Source of the DNA: Bacteroidota bacterium
GTDB lineage: Bacteria > Bacteroidota > Bacteroidia > Bacteroidales > Lentimicrobiaceae
NCBI GenBank assembly: GCA_023434665.1
Contig: JAEYSM010000062.1
Span: 1-64,000, forward strand
Direction: 5' to 3'
Length of the DNA: 64,000 nt
Position 1 is the first letter of the stretch; every line of letters begins with the position of its first letter. Below are positions 54,245 through 63,245 of this stretch, piece after piece. The notes beneath the pieces are model-generated. The model was not told the origin of the DNA. It ran no database searches and worked only from the letters and a program-made list of their open reading frames with translations. The position numbers and the translations under genes were made by a program.

Positions 54245-55711
54245 TCATTTCCACACAATGGTCGCAACAGATTTCCCCTGAAGTGTATAAGTCATAAACT
54301 TGCTTTCCTGCTCAAGGACAAACACTTTGGCTGTTTCATCATAATTTACAGCTACCGTAACTTTAGAACCATCAGTATTTATGAAACTGATTATCTCAAT
54401 ATTAGTCAGAGCCTGTGGCATACGGGTATTGATTCTTTTAGCGCCCGGCCTCACAAATTTCGAGAAATGAGCCAGAGCATAATATTCCACATTCCTGGTC
54501 ACAGCACCAGAACCTGAATTTATGGTTACAACGCCTCGGCAGTCACCACAACCATTGTTTTGTGGACCATCGTTTTCGTCAAGTGCCAGATTCCATAACA
54601 GGGTGTTTCTCGACCAGTTGCGCATAGTTCCAAAAAATATATTACTCATGTTCCACATCAGGTTGTCAGAAAAATCAGTTGCCCAATCACCTCCTGATAT
54701 TTCGGTAAAATACAATCCCTTGTCCGGATGTGCATTATGGACCTGCGACATAGCACCCACCTGGCCTCCATATGCATGAAAAGCTGAACCTTCTATATAT
54801 TCCTTTGCCTGAGGGTCGTTAAGAATCGTAAGTGGGTAATCAGGGCGATCCCAGTTATGGTCGTATGTGATGATCTTAGTATTTATACCTGAATTCTGAA
54901 ACTTAGGACCAATATGATCCCTTATAAACACTAACTGCTCACCAGCCTGCATTTCCATACATGGATAGCTTGCAGTAAAATATAATGGTTCATTTTGCAG
55001 GGTAACCGCATCAATGCGAATACCATGACCAGCCATTGCCTGTATATACTTAATAAAGTAATCTGCATAAACATCATAAGCATCGGTACGAAGTTTGCCT
55101 CCTATCATACTTCCGCTGGTTTTCATCCAGGCGGGTGGACTCCATGGTGATCCCATAAAGGTCATTTCAGGATATACTTCTACAATTTCCTTTGCCATAG
55201 GAATGACGTCCAGCGTATCCTGACTCAGAGAAAAATGCTCAAGATTATAATCCTGCTGCCCTGCCGGGATATCATCGTAACTAAAATCGGATAAAGAAAA
55301 ATCTGAAGCTCCCATAGTAAGGCGCAAATATGATATTCCAATACCTGCCTGAGGATCAAAAAGATTATTGAGTAAGCTATTTCTAGCTCCTGCACTCATT
55401 TTACGATTAAGCAGATAAGCAGATGACCCCGTTAGTGCTGCACCAAATCCTTCAACTGTCTGGTATGTCACAGCAGTATCAACTATTACAATTGGCCAGC
55501 TGCTATTCTGGATCTTCTTAACCGGTATATCAGCTTCACGGTTGAACAGTTTAGTTTGATCTCCTCTGGTTAAATAAACCTGCGCAAAAACAGAGTCAGT
55601 TATAGGTGGGTTTATCGTATCATCATCATCCTTGTCTTTTCCGTCACAGGCCGTTAAACCGATAAAAGAAAAAACCAATAGCAGAAAAACCCGTGTTTTT
55701 AAGAAGTTCAT
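54245..55711 (-). CDS. GH30 glycoside hydrolase lipoprotein (beta-1,6-glucanase/beta-glucosidase type)
   Basis: 488 residues from ATG 55711 (a 13-codon longer reading exists). Lipobox L-T-A-C, Cys22. GH30 barrel with G-F-G-A-A-L-T-G-S near 88-96, G-S-P-W-S-P-P-A-W-M-K at 187-197, acid/base Glu241 (L-Q-N-E-P) and nucleophile Glu337 (Y-F-T-E-I-S-G-G). Subfamily 1 or 3 layout; in glucan loci these remove beta-1,6 glucose branches of laminarin. It is the last gene of the minus-strand locus, 169 bases after susD, perhaps with its own promoter (TATTTTTG, 55774-55781). Confidence 0.92.
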   Translation of the reverse strand: MNFLKTRVFLLLVFSFIGLTACDGKDKDDDDTINPPITDSVFAQVYLTRGDQTKLFNREADIPVKKIQNSSWPIVIVDTAVTYQTVEGFGAALTGSSAYLLNRKMSAGARNSLLNNLFDPQAGIGISYLRLTMGASDFSLSDFSYDDIPAGQQDYNLEHFSLSQDTLDVIPMAKEIVEVYPEMTFMGSPWSPPAWMKTSGSMIGGKLRTDAYDVYADYFIKYIQAMAGHGIRIDAVTLQNEPLYFTASYPCMEMQAGEQLVFIRDHIGPKFQNSGINTKIITYDHNWDRPDYPLTILNDPQAKEYIEGSAFHAYGGQVGAMSQVHNAHPDKGLYFTEISGGDWATDFSDNLMWNMSNIFFGTMRNWSRNTLLWNLALDENDGPQNNGCGDCRGVVTINSGSGAVTRNVEYYALAHFSKFVRPGAKRINTRMPQALTNIEIISFINTDGSKVTVAVNYDETAKVFVLEQESKFMTYTLQGKSVATIVWK

Positions 55712-55773
55712 AAAGTTTTGTTTTAAGTAGTCACCAAGGTTTAAATGCAACCTGAAAATAACCCTGAATATTG

Positions 55774-55781
55774 CAAAAATA
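55774..55781 (-). promoter_or_regulatory. Possible internal -7 box before the GH30 gene
   Basis: Minus-strand TATTTTTG matches TAnnTTTG, 62 bases before ATG 55711. No clear -33 element. It would allow GH30 expression independent of susCD. Confidence 0.35.
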
Positions 55782-55880
55782 ATTTTCTGTTACCTATTTG
55801 GAATGAGAATTTGCCAGGTGGGTGATTACAATTAATAAACAGTTTGCAACCACCCTCCCCGGATTAATTCATTCAATACA

Positions 55881-57341
55881 TTAATATCCCGGATTCTGTA
55901 CCAGTTTTGTATTGTTATCAAGTTCAGATTGCGGGATTGGGAACCAAAGCCTGTCTTCGTTAATAGGATAATTTAATGGTTGACCGTCGCGGCCTGTTAC
56001 ATTACTCATCACATCGAGAGCCCTTCCGGTTCTCATGAGATCGAACCAACGATGTCCCTCAAAAGCAAGCTCCATACGACGTTCTCTGGCAATAATATCA
56101 CGCATTTGATCCTGTGAACCTGCCGAAACCGGAGCAAGGTCAACACGCTCACGTATCTGATTCACAAGGTCAGCAGCACCATTCTGGTCACCCGTTTCAT
56201 TCAGAGCTTCTGCTCTGAGGAGTAGAATATCAGCAAGTCGCAGGAAAATGTAATTCTGCGGGCTTGGGCTTGAAATATCTCTGTATTTATAGGCAAATGG
56301 GAATGAAGCGGATGGCCAATAGGGATCGCTCCACTTACCAGATACATCCTGGAAACTAATTGTAGAATTCAGCCTTATCTCATCACCCTGCGATTCAAAG
56401 AGTTGCACCAAATCATTTGATGGAGTATTAAACTTCTTCCAGTCGGTTCCAAGAAACATACTTGCTCCCCAGTTACCTGAACTTGAAGTGCCTTCATAAT
56501 TAATTTCAAAGATAGCTTCAGCCGAATTTTCATGCTCACCATCCCACAACCAATCATATTCCGGCAATAAGCTGTAAGGTCCGTTTATAACCTTACTGGT
56601 ATATTCCAGCACTTTATCCCACTCATGAGGTTCTTTGGTGGCATATACTTTTGCCAGCATGGCATTTGCAGCACCCTGTGTAACAAATCCTTTATTCGAG
56701 GAGTTAATAGGTGTTGTTTCCGCAGCTAGCTCAAGGTCACTGATAATCTGTGCATATACTTCTTCTTTCGGAGCCCTTGCGGGGAACATAATCGGATATA
56801 TAGAATCAAGAATGTCAATGCTAACAGTCTGGATTTCTACTAACTGCAAAGGGACGTCGCCCCACAACTGCACTAACTGGAAGTAATGGAAGGCTCTGAT
56901 AAATGATGCTTCCCCTTTAATCTCAGCTTTTCGTTGCGCTGAAAGGTCAGTAACATCATCCACATTATTGATGACTTCATTCGACCGGCCGATGGTTCCA
57001 TAAAGATATGCCCAATCGCGGCTGATATTTGAATTTATTGCATCTATCCTAAACTCGTCTATCTGGAAGTTGGCTGGATTATCTGCTCCGGCATAAGCAT
57101 CATCAGATCTTGCGTCAGAATTCACAAAGTAATCCAATTCCCAGTACTCATTTCTGAATTCAGCATATACACCTGCTAAAGCGGCCTCCGCTTCAGCTCC
57201 CGAAGCATAAACTGAAGAATCAGATGATGCATTGTCAACTGCAATACCTTGTGAAATAGGCCTTACATCAAGGAAATCTTCACAAGACACCATTGAAACC
57301 GCAATTGAACCTGCTATAAGGATATTAATTATCTTTTTCAT
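55881..57341 (-). CDS. SusD-family lipoprotein, beta-glucan locus 2
   Basis: 486 residues from ATG 57341, chosen because AGGAGGG lies 5 bases before it; an in-frame start at 57374 would fall inside susC. Lipobox M-V-S-C, Cys20, then E-D-F-L-D-V-R-P-I. Family C-terminal blocks R-L-A-D-I-L-L-L-R-A-E-A, E-R-R-M-E-L-A-F-E-G-H-R-W-F-D-L-M-R-T-G-R and P-I-P-Q-S-E-L-D ... N-P-G-Y. It is the substrate-binding lid of the SusC next to it. Confidence 0.95.
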   Translation of the reverse strand: MKKIINILIAGSIAVSMVSCEDFLDVRPISQGIAVDNASSDSSVYASGAEAEAALAGVYAEFRNEYWELDYFVNSDARSDDAYAGADNPANFQIDEFRIDAINSNISRDWAYLYGTIGRSNEVINNVDDVTDLSAQRKAEIKGEASFIRAFHYFQLVQLWGDVPLQLVEIQTVSIDILDSIYPIMFPARAPKEEVYAQIISDLELAAETTPINSSNKGFVTQGAANAMLAKVYATKEPHEWDKVLEYTSKVINGPYSLLPEYDWLWDGEHENSAEAIFEINYEGTSSSGNWGASMFLGTDWKKFNTPSNDLVQLFESQGDEIRLNSTISFQDVSGKWSDPYWPSASFPFAYKYRDISSPSPQNYIFLRLADILLLRAEALNETGDQNGAADLVNQIRERVDLAPVSAGSQDQMRDIIARERRMELAFEGHRWFDLMRTGRALDVMSNVTGRDGQPLNYPINEDRLWFPIPQSELDNNTKLVQNPGY

Positions 57342-57344
57342 TTT

Positions 57345-57351
57345 TCCCTCC
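57345..57351 (-). promoter_or_regulatory. Strong Shine-Dalgarno sequence of susD (locus 2)
   Basis: Minus strand AGGAGGG between the susC stop and the susD ATG. Bacteroidota seldom use such strong sites, so this one both fixes the start and suggests high SusD output. Confidence 0.7.
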
Positions 57352-60273
57352 TTAGAAATTAACGTTAACACCAAAAATTATTGAACGGGCCTGCGGATAA
57401 GTACCATAATCTATGCCAAGTTCAACGGCACTTGCACCATAAGCATTAACTTCAGGATCAAACCCACTGTAATTGGTAAAGGTGAGCAAATTTTCACCTG
57501 TTATGTAAACAGATAAGTTTTGGATGAAACGGTAGTTTTCAAGCAATCTGTAAGATAAGGTTGCTGATTTGAGTCGTAAGTACGAACCATCTTCAATGAA
57601 TCGTGAAGAGTTACGAACATTATCAAGATTGCCAAAGCGTGCTCTTGGAATATCAGTATTAGGATTTTCTGGCGTCCAACGATCGAGTACTGCTACCGAT
57701 TGGTTCTTGCTGTCGAACATTCCTTCAAGGTCAACTCTCGTGGCATTGAAAATATCATTGCCATAGCTTCCCTGGAAGAACAAGCTGAAATCAAACCTAT
57801 TATAACTGAAAGTATTTGTGAGACCAAAGGTAAAGTCAGGCTGACCTGAGCCTATCACAGTACGGTCACCGGTATCGAAAATTCCATTTCCATTCACATC
57901 ACGGTATATGATATCACCTGTTTCAGGATCCACACCATCCGAAATATAACCATAGAAAGAACCAAGCGCTAAACCTTCTCTTACGATAGATACATCCTGA
58001 TTATTACTGTATATTCTTCCAAAGTAATAAACATCAGTATAATCGAGAGATATTACCTCATTGGTATTAAAACTCATGTTGAGGTCGGTAGCCCATTTAA
58101 AAGTTCTGTCGAAATTGATTGATCTGATATTGAATTCAATTCCCTTATTTTCTATTTCACCTGCATTGGTTTGAATGGTGGTAATTGGCAGAGTATTCGA
58201 TAAGCGAACATTTAACAGTACATCCTTAGTCCTTTTCTGGTATGCATCAAATGTAACTATAAGTCTTGCATTAAGCATGGTAAGGTCAAACCCGATATTT
58301 GTCTGCTCTGTTGTTTCCCATTTTAAGTCAGGGTTACCATAAGTTACTCTGGTACTGCCGGGTCCTGAAAGAGGTTCGCCAGGTATTGGGGTAATCCTGT
58401 TAAAGTTTATGAGTCCAAAACGAGCATAGTCGGGAATACCTTCCTGATTACCATTCACTCCCCAGCCTCCTCTTATCTTCAGGTCGTCAATAAAATTAAG
58501 TCCCTGCATAAAAGGCTCGGCGGATATACGCCAGCCGGCAGAGAACGAAGGCATTGTTCCCCATTGATTAGAGAGTTTTGATGACCCGTCGCGACGAATA
58601 CTGGCTGTTAAGTAATATTTATCAGCATAATCATAAGCAATTCTTCCAAAAAAGGAAGCCAATGCCCATTCGCCAATATTGGTTCCCCCTGTTATGGTGT
58701 TTGCTGCGTATAATGTACGTACATTGGTATCAGAAGGGAAGTTGGTTCCTTCGAGGTAGGATTGGGAATATCTGGATTCCTGAATACTGCTTCCTATTAA
58801 TCCCTCAATACTATGCTGATCAATGTTAGTGGAATAATTAAGTGTATTCTCCCATAGCCAAACTGATTGTATTGATTTATCAGCTCTTCCGATTCCATGA
58901 TTTTGTCTTCCAAAATTTGTCATAAAGGGATCGAGGTAATAGTTCCACTCATGATTATTAAGATCAAGACCAAAGCGGGAATTGTATTTCAATCCCTTGA
59001 TAATCTCAGCTTCAGCACTAACACTACCAAATAGTCGGCGGTCGATTGATTCCTGATCAGGTCCGAACATATATGCAATGGGGTTTTCCCATGAGGGTTG
59101 GAATGGATTTGGTGCATACTGTGTTCCATCCTGGTTGTATATGCTTAAAAACGGAGGAGTGTTGAGTGAACTCATTACAACTCCACCCCTTCCTGAACTC
59201 AGGTTGTCGGGTGTATCCTGTGTATTCAGATCAAGATAATTAATGCTGGTACTTATTTTCAACCAATTTGTCAGCTTATTATCAAGGTTCATTCTTATGC
59301 TATACCTGTCGAACCTTGCGGGTTTAATAATACCATTAACATTAAGATATCCACCCGATACAAAGTATTTTGATTTTTCATCACCACCCGAAACTGATAT
59401 CTGATATGACTGAGTCTGTCCGGTACTAAACACCTTGTCGGTCCAGTCAGTGTAATCTGTCCATGCAGGCTCCCATGATCCTGGTTGAAGATCTTCCATC
59501 AAATCGCGGTACTGCTTTGTATTAAGCACATCTATGGTTTTCCTGATATTTGAAATTCCATAATAGGCATTAAAGTTGATAACAGGTTTACCTTCCTCGC
59601 CTCTTTTGGTAGTGATAATTACCACACCATTGGCTGCACGGGCTCCATAAATGGCGGCTGAGGAGGCATCTTTAAGAATACTCATCGAGGCTATATCGTT
59701 TGGGTTCAAGCCCCTTATATCAGTTGTTGGCACTCCGTCAACCACATAAAGAGGCTCATTACCTGCCAATACAGATGTTGCACCTCTTACTCTGACTGAT
59801 AAAGTTGATCCAGGTTTCCCGGATGGCTGCGTTACCTGAACTCCTGCAGCTTTTCCTTGCAGTGCCTGGGCTGCAGAAGTGATAGGCCTGTCGCGGAAAG
59901 CTTCATCATCAACTGTAACCACCGCTGTAGTCAGGTCTTTCTTTTGTTGAACACCGTATCCAATAACAACTACTTCGTTGAGTTCGGTGAGTTCTTCGGC
60001 AAGTATTACATTAATTACATTCTGGTTCCCTATTACTACCTCCTGGGTAGTAAAACCAATAAAGCTGAATCGTAATGTACCTTGTGTGGCTGTCAATGAA
60101 TACTTCCCATCAAGATCAGTGATGGCACCTGTACCGGTACCCACCAGGAGAACTGTTACACCCGGTATGGGTTGCCCGGAAGCATCAGTCACCGTTCCTG
60201 TTATTACTCTTCCCTGTGACCACACAGTAAGAGTAAACAGGGATAATAACATTAGTGTAATTAACCTTTTCAT
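57352..60273 (-). CDS. SusC-family TonB-dependent transporter, beta-glucan locus 2
   Basis: 973 residues. Signal peptide (ends T-V-W-S-Q), carboxypeptidase-regulatory-like domain about 22-95 (I-T-G-T-V-T-D-A-S-G-Q-P-I-P-G-V-T-V), TonB-box-like L-N-E-V-V-V-I-G-Y-G, plug about 110-225 with A-L-Q-G-K-A-A-G-V and S-I-L-K-D-A-S-S-A-A-I-Y-G-A-R, then barrel ending in G-V-N-V-N-F. It follows the GH16 gene by 44 bases and precedes susD by 10 bases, so one operon. Imports glucan oligomers. Confidence 0.95.
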   Translation of the reverse strand: MKRLITLMLLSLFTLTVWSQGRVITGTVTDASGQPIPGVTVLLVGTGTGAITDLDGKYSLTATQGTLRFSFIGFTTQEVVIGNQNVINVILAEELTELNEVVVIGYGVQQKKDLTTAVVTVDDEAFRDRPITSAAQALQGKAAGVQVTQPSGKPGSTLSVRVRGATSVLAGNEPLYVVDGVPTTDIRGLNPNDIASMSILKDASSAAIYGARAANGVVIITTKRGEEGKPVINFNAYYGISNIRKTIDVLNTKQYRDLMEDLQPGSWEPAWTDYTDWTDKVFSTGQTQSYQISVSGGDEKSKYFVSGGYLNVNGIIKPARFDRYSIRMNLDNKLTNWLKISTSINYLDLNTQDTPDNLSSGRGGVVMSSLNTPPFLSIYNQDGTQYAPNPFQPSWENPIAYMFGPDQESIDRRLFGSVSAEAEIIKGLKYNSRFGLDLNNHEWNYYLDPFMTNFGRQNHGIGRADKSIQSVWLWENTLNYSTNIDQHSIEGLIGSSIQESRYSQSYLEGTNFPSDTNVRTLYAANTITGGTNIGEWALASFFGRIAYDYADKYYLTASIRRDGSSKLSNQWGTMPSFSAGWRISAEPFMQGLNFIDDLKIRGGWGVNGNQEGIPDYARFGLINFNRITPIPGEPLSGPGSTRVTYGNPDLKWETTEQTNIGFDLTMLNARLIVTFDAYQKRTKDVLLNVRLSNTLPITTIQTNAGEIENKGIEFNIRSINFDRTFKWATDLNMSFNTNEVISLDYTDVYYFGRIYSNNQDVSIVREGLALGSFYGYISDGVDPETGDIIYRDVNGNGIFDTGDRTVIGSGQPDFTFGLTNTFSYNRFDFSLFFQGSYGNDIFNATRVDLEGMFDSKNQSVAVLDRWTPENPNTDIPRARFGNLDNVRNSSRFIEDGSYLRLKSATLSYRLLENYRFIQNLSVYITGENLLTFTNYSGFDPEVNAYGASAVELGIDYGTYPQARSIIFGVNVNF

Positions 60274-60317
60274 AGATTGTTGATTTGGTTTATATTTTCG
60301 ATCATTAAAAATTCTTT

Positions 60318-61106
60318 CTAATTTGAATACACTCTAACATAATCAACTTCCATCCGTACTTTCTGCAAATTTGGGTCGATTCCGTTCTTTAATCCATCGG
60401 ATTCAAGATTCGGATCACTTCCAAGGTTTCCACCCATTGCAATATTCATAATGATAAAGAATGGATCATCGAAAGGCCAGGTTTCCTCGTTTCTTACTTC
60501 TGGTTCATAAGTATAGTACAATTTACCATCAACGCTGAATTCTATCTTTTTGTCTGTTCTATTGGCTTCATAGGTGTGGAATTCTGAATCGAAATCGGGC
60601 ACTTCGATATAGCCAACATAATCGGTATCGCCAAAGCTATGCCTTGAGTGCAAAGCACACTGTACAATTCCCGGTCGTTTACCAATATGTTCCATAACAT
60701 CAATTTCCCCGCAATCAGGCCATCCAATAGTATCTGCACTCTCCCCTAAGAGCCATAAAGCAGGCCATGTACCTGATCCTGCAGGTAATTTGGCTCTATA
60801 AACAATCTTACCATGCGTAAAGTTGTATTTGCCTTTACTTAATAATCTCGCTGATGTCCATTTTCCATTTTCCTTAATTGCTTCTATAATAAGAACGCCA
60901 TTTTCACGACGTGCATTTTTCAAATCACTTGTATAGTTTTGAATCTCATTATTACCCCAGCCACTATCGCCAAGATCAAACGACCACCAGGTTGAGTCAG
61001 GTGCACCGGAACCATCAAACTCATCACTCCAGATAAGATTGTCATTTCTATTAGAACAGGCGGTAACAACCAGGAGTAACATAAAGGATACAAGTAGTTT
61101 CATCAT
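60318..61106 (-). CDS. GH16 lipoprotein, laminarinase-type endo-beta-glucanase (compact)
   Basis: 262 residues, essentially a bare catalytic domain. Lipobox V-T-A-C, Cys17. I-W-S-D-E-F-D-G at 25-32; active site G-E134-I-D136-V-M-E139-H; closing M-E-V-D-Y-V-R-V-Y. Unlike the plus-strand GH16 it has no N-terminal Ig/PKD module. Endo-cleavage of beta-1,3-glucan at the cell surface is the likely role, feeding the SusCD pair directly downstream. It is separated from the upstream lipoprotein gene by a hairpin terminator. Confidence 0.94.
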   Translation of the reverse strand: MMKLLVSFMLLLVVTACSNRNDNLIWSDEFDGSGAPDSTWWSFDLGDSGWGNNEIQNYTSDLKNARRENGVLIIEAIKENGKWTSARLLSKGKYNFTHGKIVYRAKLPAGSGTWPALWLLGESADTIGWPDCGEIDVMEHIGKRPGIVQCALHSRHSFGDTDYVGYIEVPDFDSEFHTYEANRTDKKIEFSVDGKLYYTYEPEVRNEETWPFDDPFFIIMNIAMGGNLGSDPNLESDGLKNGIDPNLQKVRMEVDYVRVYSN

Positions 61107-61130
61107 TGCATATATTTAATTAAAAAAATA

Positions 61131-61162
61131 AGAGTGAGAGCATAAAAATGCATTCTCACTCC
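61131..61162 (-). terminator. Hairpin between the PKD lipoprotein and GH16 genes
   Basis: GAGTGAGA (61132-61139) pairs with TCTCACTC (61154-61161); on the minus strand a run of seven T follows. It lies inside the presumed operon and would lower transcription of GH16-susCD relative to the lipoprotein gene. Confidence 0.75.
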
Positions 61163-61187
61163 TATTTTTCTCAAACGTTATCGTTTA

Positions 61188-62912
61188 TTATCTTTCTAGT
61201 ATTACTGACCAAGAAGAACCACCGCTATGATCACCGGTGATGTCAACGGTTACAAATAGATACTCTTTATCGCCTGCATTTGCATAACCAAGAACCTCAT
61301 ATCTGTTAGTGTTTACACCTCCGTTAGGAACAGTAGCATCTCCAGCATTTTCACCACCATAATAACCTTTATAGAATCCAATAAATGGAGCATTAGGTGT
61401 TTCGCCTTGTGTTAAGGTGATAACAGGATTGGTTTCAAATGTCAGCTCATAAGAGTGAACTGCTGATAAGAATGGGAAGTCCATTAGTGCTAATTCAGCA
61501 TCAGTATAACAACCGGGTGTACCGCCCATCCATCCATCGTGACGAGCATCACCATTGGTCTTATATTCATAAACGCCACCTTCGCTAAAGATAAACTCAT
61601 CATTCATCATACATGCCCATGATCCACCTTCCTGCATATCAGCAAATGGAACTTGCCACCAATCGGCACCACCTAAACCGGAACCTACAAATACTGAAAC
61701 CGGGGCCATACGGATTTTCCATGGATCACCAATCAGCATTTCGTTGGTTAATGTAGTTTGAGTCAGGAATAAAAATCTGGAAGCAGTAGCAATTCCGTTT
61801 GCATTTGTTGCTGTCAGGGTGATATTGTATGGGCCTTCAGCAGCATAAGTATGAGTTGGGTTGGCTTCTGTAGAAGTTTGACCGTCACCAAAATCCCAAA
61901 GGTAACTATCAGCGTTTGTGGTATTGTTAGTGAATGTAAGTGTTAAACCACTGATTGTATAATCAAATGAAGCTGATGGAACCGGACCTGGAATTGGAGG
62001 CTCGTCAGCTGGGTTTGGATAATGAACAAGGACAAATCTCCAGTGTGCCGGTGTATCGCCTGCCATATATGAAGTCTGAACAATTAGAGTATCAGCAGTT
62101 GTTCCTTCTTCTAACTTAATAATTTTATAAGTAACAGACTCCTGTGGTGTTGTAACTTCACCTGAAGTAGCAGCTTTTGAGAGGCCTAAATATGCACCTG
62201 TTCCAGTCACTGTAAGCATATCACCATCCATTGACCAGGTGTGATTTCCATTACCCCAGGCACTCAGATCCTCATTGTTTGGCCCAATCATGTTATCAGT
62301 TGAAGCACAGGTATTTTCAATATCAGGATGATAAACACCACCTTCTGCCCAAAAATCACCTTTTGCATCAAAAATCATTGTTCCATCAGGATTGAATTTC
62401 CACTCATCATTTAACATACAAACCCTGTTTGCAAGTTCTTCCTGTAAACCATAAGCCCACCAGATCTGCCATGGGTCATCCGGTCCTACTTCAAGAGGAT
62501 ACCTTCCGGTTGAAACGTCACGTATTAATTTCCAGGTTTTACCATTATCTCCTGCGAGAACCTCCAGTAAAGCACCTGTATTAACTACAGCAACTTGCTG
62601 CGTAACATCGTCAGAGCCACCGGCATTAGTAGCAGTTAATTTTACTGAATAAGTACCTTCTTCAGCATAAGTGTGAGTTGGATTGGCATCAGTTGATTCT
62701 TCGCCATCACCAAATTCCCACTTCAGGGATGTTTGATTTTTTGATGTACTGGTAAACTTGATTGTCATTGGATCATCGGCATCCACTTCATAAGTGAAAC
62801 CTGCGATAACTTCCTGTACATCATCATCACCATCATCTTTCTTACATGAGGAGATAACAGTAACAGCCAGGAGAGCAATCAATACCCAGCTTAATTTGAA
62901 TGTCTGTTTCAT
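61188..62912 (-). CDS. Surface lipoprotein with two PKD domains and a duplicated C-module
   Basis: 574 residues. Lipobox V-I-S-S-C, Cys23, then an acidic stretch (D-D-G-D-D-D) often seen before surface export. PKD domains at about 35-112 and 318-392 (W-E-F-G-D-G and W-D-F-G-D-G, each with N-P-T-H-T-Y). After each comes a beta domain with D-P-W, W-W and M-x-N-D-E-[WF]-x-F motifs, so the protein is two copies of one PKD plus X unit. It is the first gene of the locus, before GH16. The Trp-rich X domains suggest glucan binding, the SusE/F role. Its promoter carries a palindrome over the -33 box. Confidence 0.85.
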   Translation of the reverse strand: MKQTFKLSWVLIALLAVTVISSCKKDDGDDDVQEVIAGFTYEVDADDPMTIKFTSTSKNQTSLKWEFGDGEESTDANPTHTYAEEGTYSVKLTATNAGGSDDVTQQVAVVNTGALLEVLAGDNGKTWKLIRDVSTGRYPLEVGPDDPWQIWWAYGLQEELANRVCMLNDEWKFNPDGTMIFDAKGDFWAEGGVYHPDIENTCASTDNMIGPNNEDLSAWGNGNHTWSMDGDMLTVTGTGAYLGLSKAATSGEVTTPQESVTYKIIKLEEGTTADTLIVQTSYMAGDTPAHWRFVLVHYPNPADEPPIPGPVPSASFDYTISGLTLTFTNNTTNADSYLWDFGDGQTSTEANPTHTYAAEGPYNITLTATNANGIATASRFLFLTQTTLTNEMLIGDPWKIRMAPVSVFVGSGLGGADWWQVPFADMQEGGSWACMMNDEFIFSEGGVYEYKTNGDARHDGWMGGTPGCYTDAELALMDFPFLSAVHSYELTFETNPVITLTQGETPNAPFIGFYKGYYGGENAGDATVPNGGVNTNRYEVLGYANAGDKEYLFVTVDITGDHSGGSSWSVILER

Positions 62913-62979
62913 GGTTTTTTAGTTGGTTTTAATTGAACTTTGATTATTTATTCGTGAAAATATAAGCTTTTCTTGGTGA

Positions 62980-63011
62980 CAAATATACTTTTGAATACCA
63001 CTATTAACAAA
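62980..63011 (-). promoter_or_regulatory. Bacteroidota promoter of beta-glucan locus 2
   Basis: Minus strand TTTG (63008-63011), 20-base spacer, TATATTTG (62980-62987). Both boxes match the consensus fully. Leader of about 60 bases to ATG 62912. Confidence 0.7.
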
Positions 63012-63022
63012 CAATTTGTTAA
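63004..63022. promoter_or_regulatory. Palindromic operator candidate over the -33 box
   Basis: TTAACAAACAATTTGTTAA is a perfect 8-base inverted repeat with a 3-base centre. It covers the TTTG -33 element of the locus 2 promoter, a position suited to a dimeric repressor or activator. Confidence 0.5.
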
Positions 63023-63245
63023 TTATCTTGTAGTAATCATTAAAAACACTTCTGAACTCAAATAAAAATAGCCTATAAATCGTTAAATTAAGATGCTTAT
63101 CTTTTATAGATGGTTGCATTGATAGTTGCACAAGCTTATATTTTTTCCTTATGCAATTCTAATGCTAATATACAAACAGAATTGTTATGTATCTCATTCC
63201 TTCGCTTTTTTTTATTGTATATTTACACTCAAAAACATAACGACT

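Larger units (their letters stand above)
62913..63245. other. Divergent regulatory region, 333 bases
   Basis: Between the minus-strand lipoprotein-GH16-susCD locus and the plus-strand GH30 gene. It holds one well-matched minus-strand promoter, a palindrome and a weak plus-strand -7 box (TATATTTA, 63218-63225). No gene is visible in it. Confidence 0.6.

Noticed and set aside
62919..63131. 70-codon minus-strand frame upstream of the PKD lipoprotein
   Set aside because: It covers the well-matched promoter and palindrome; no protein features.
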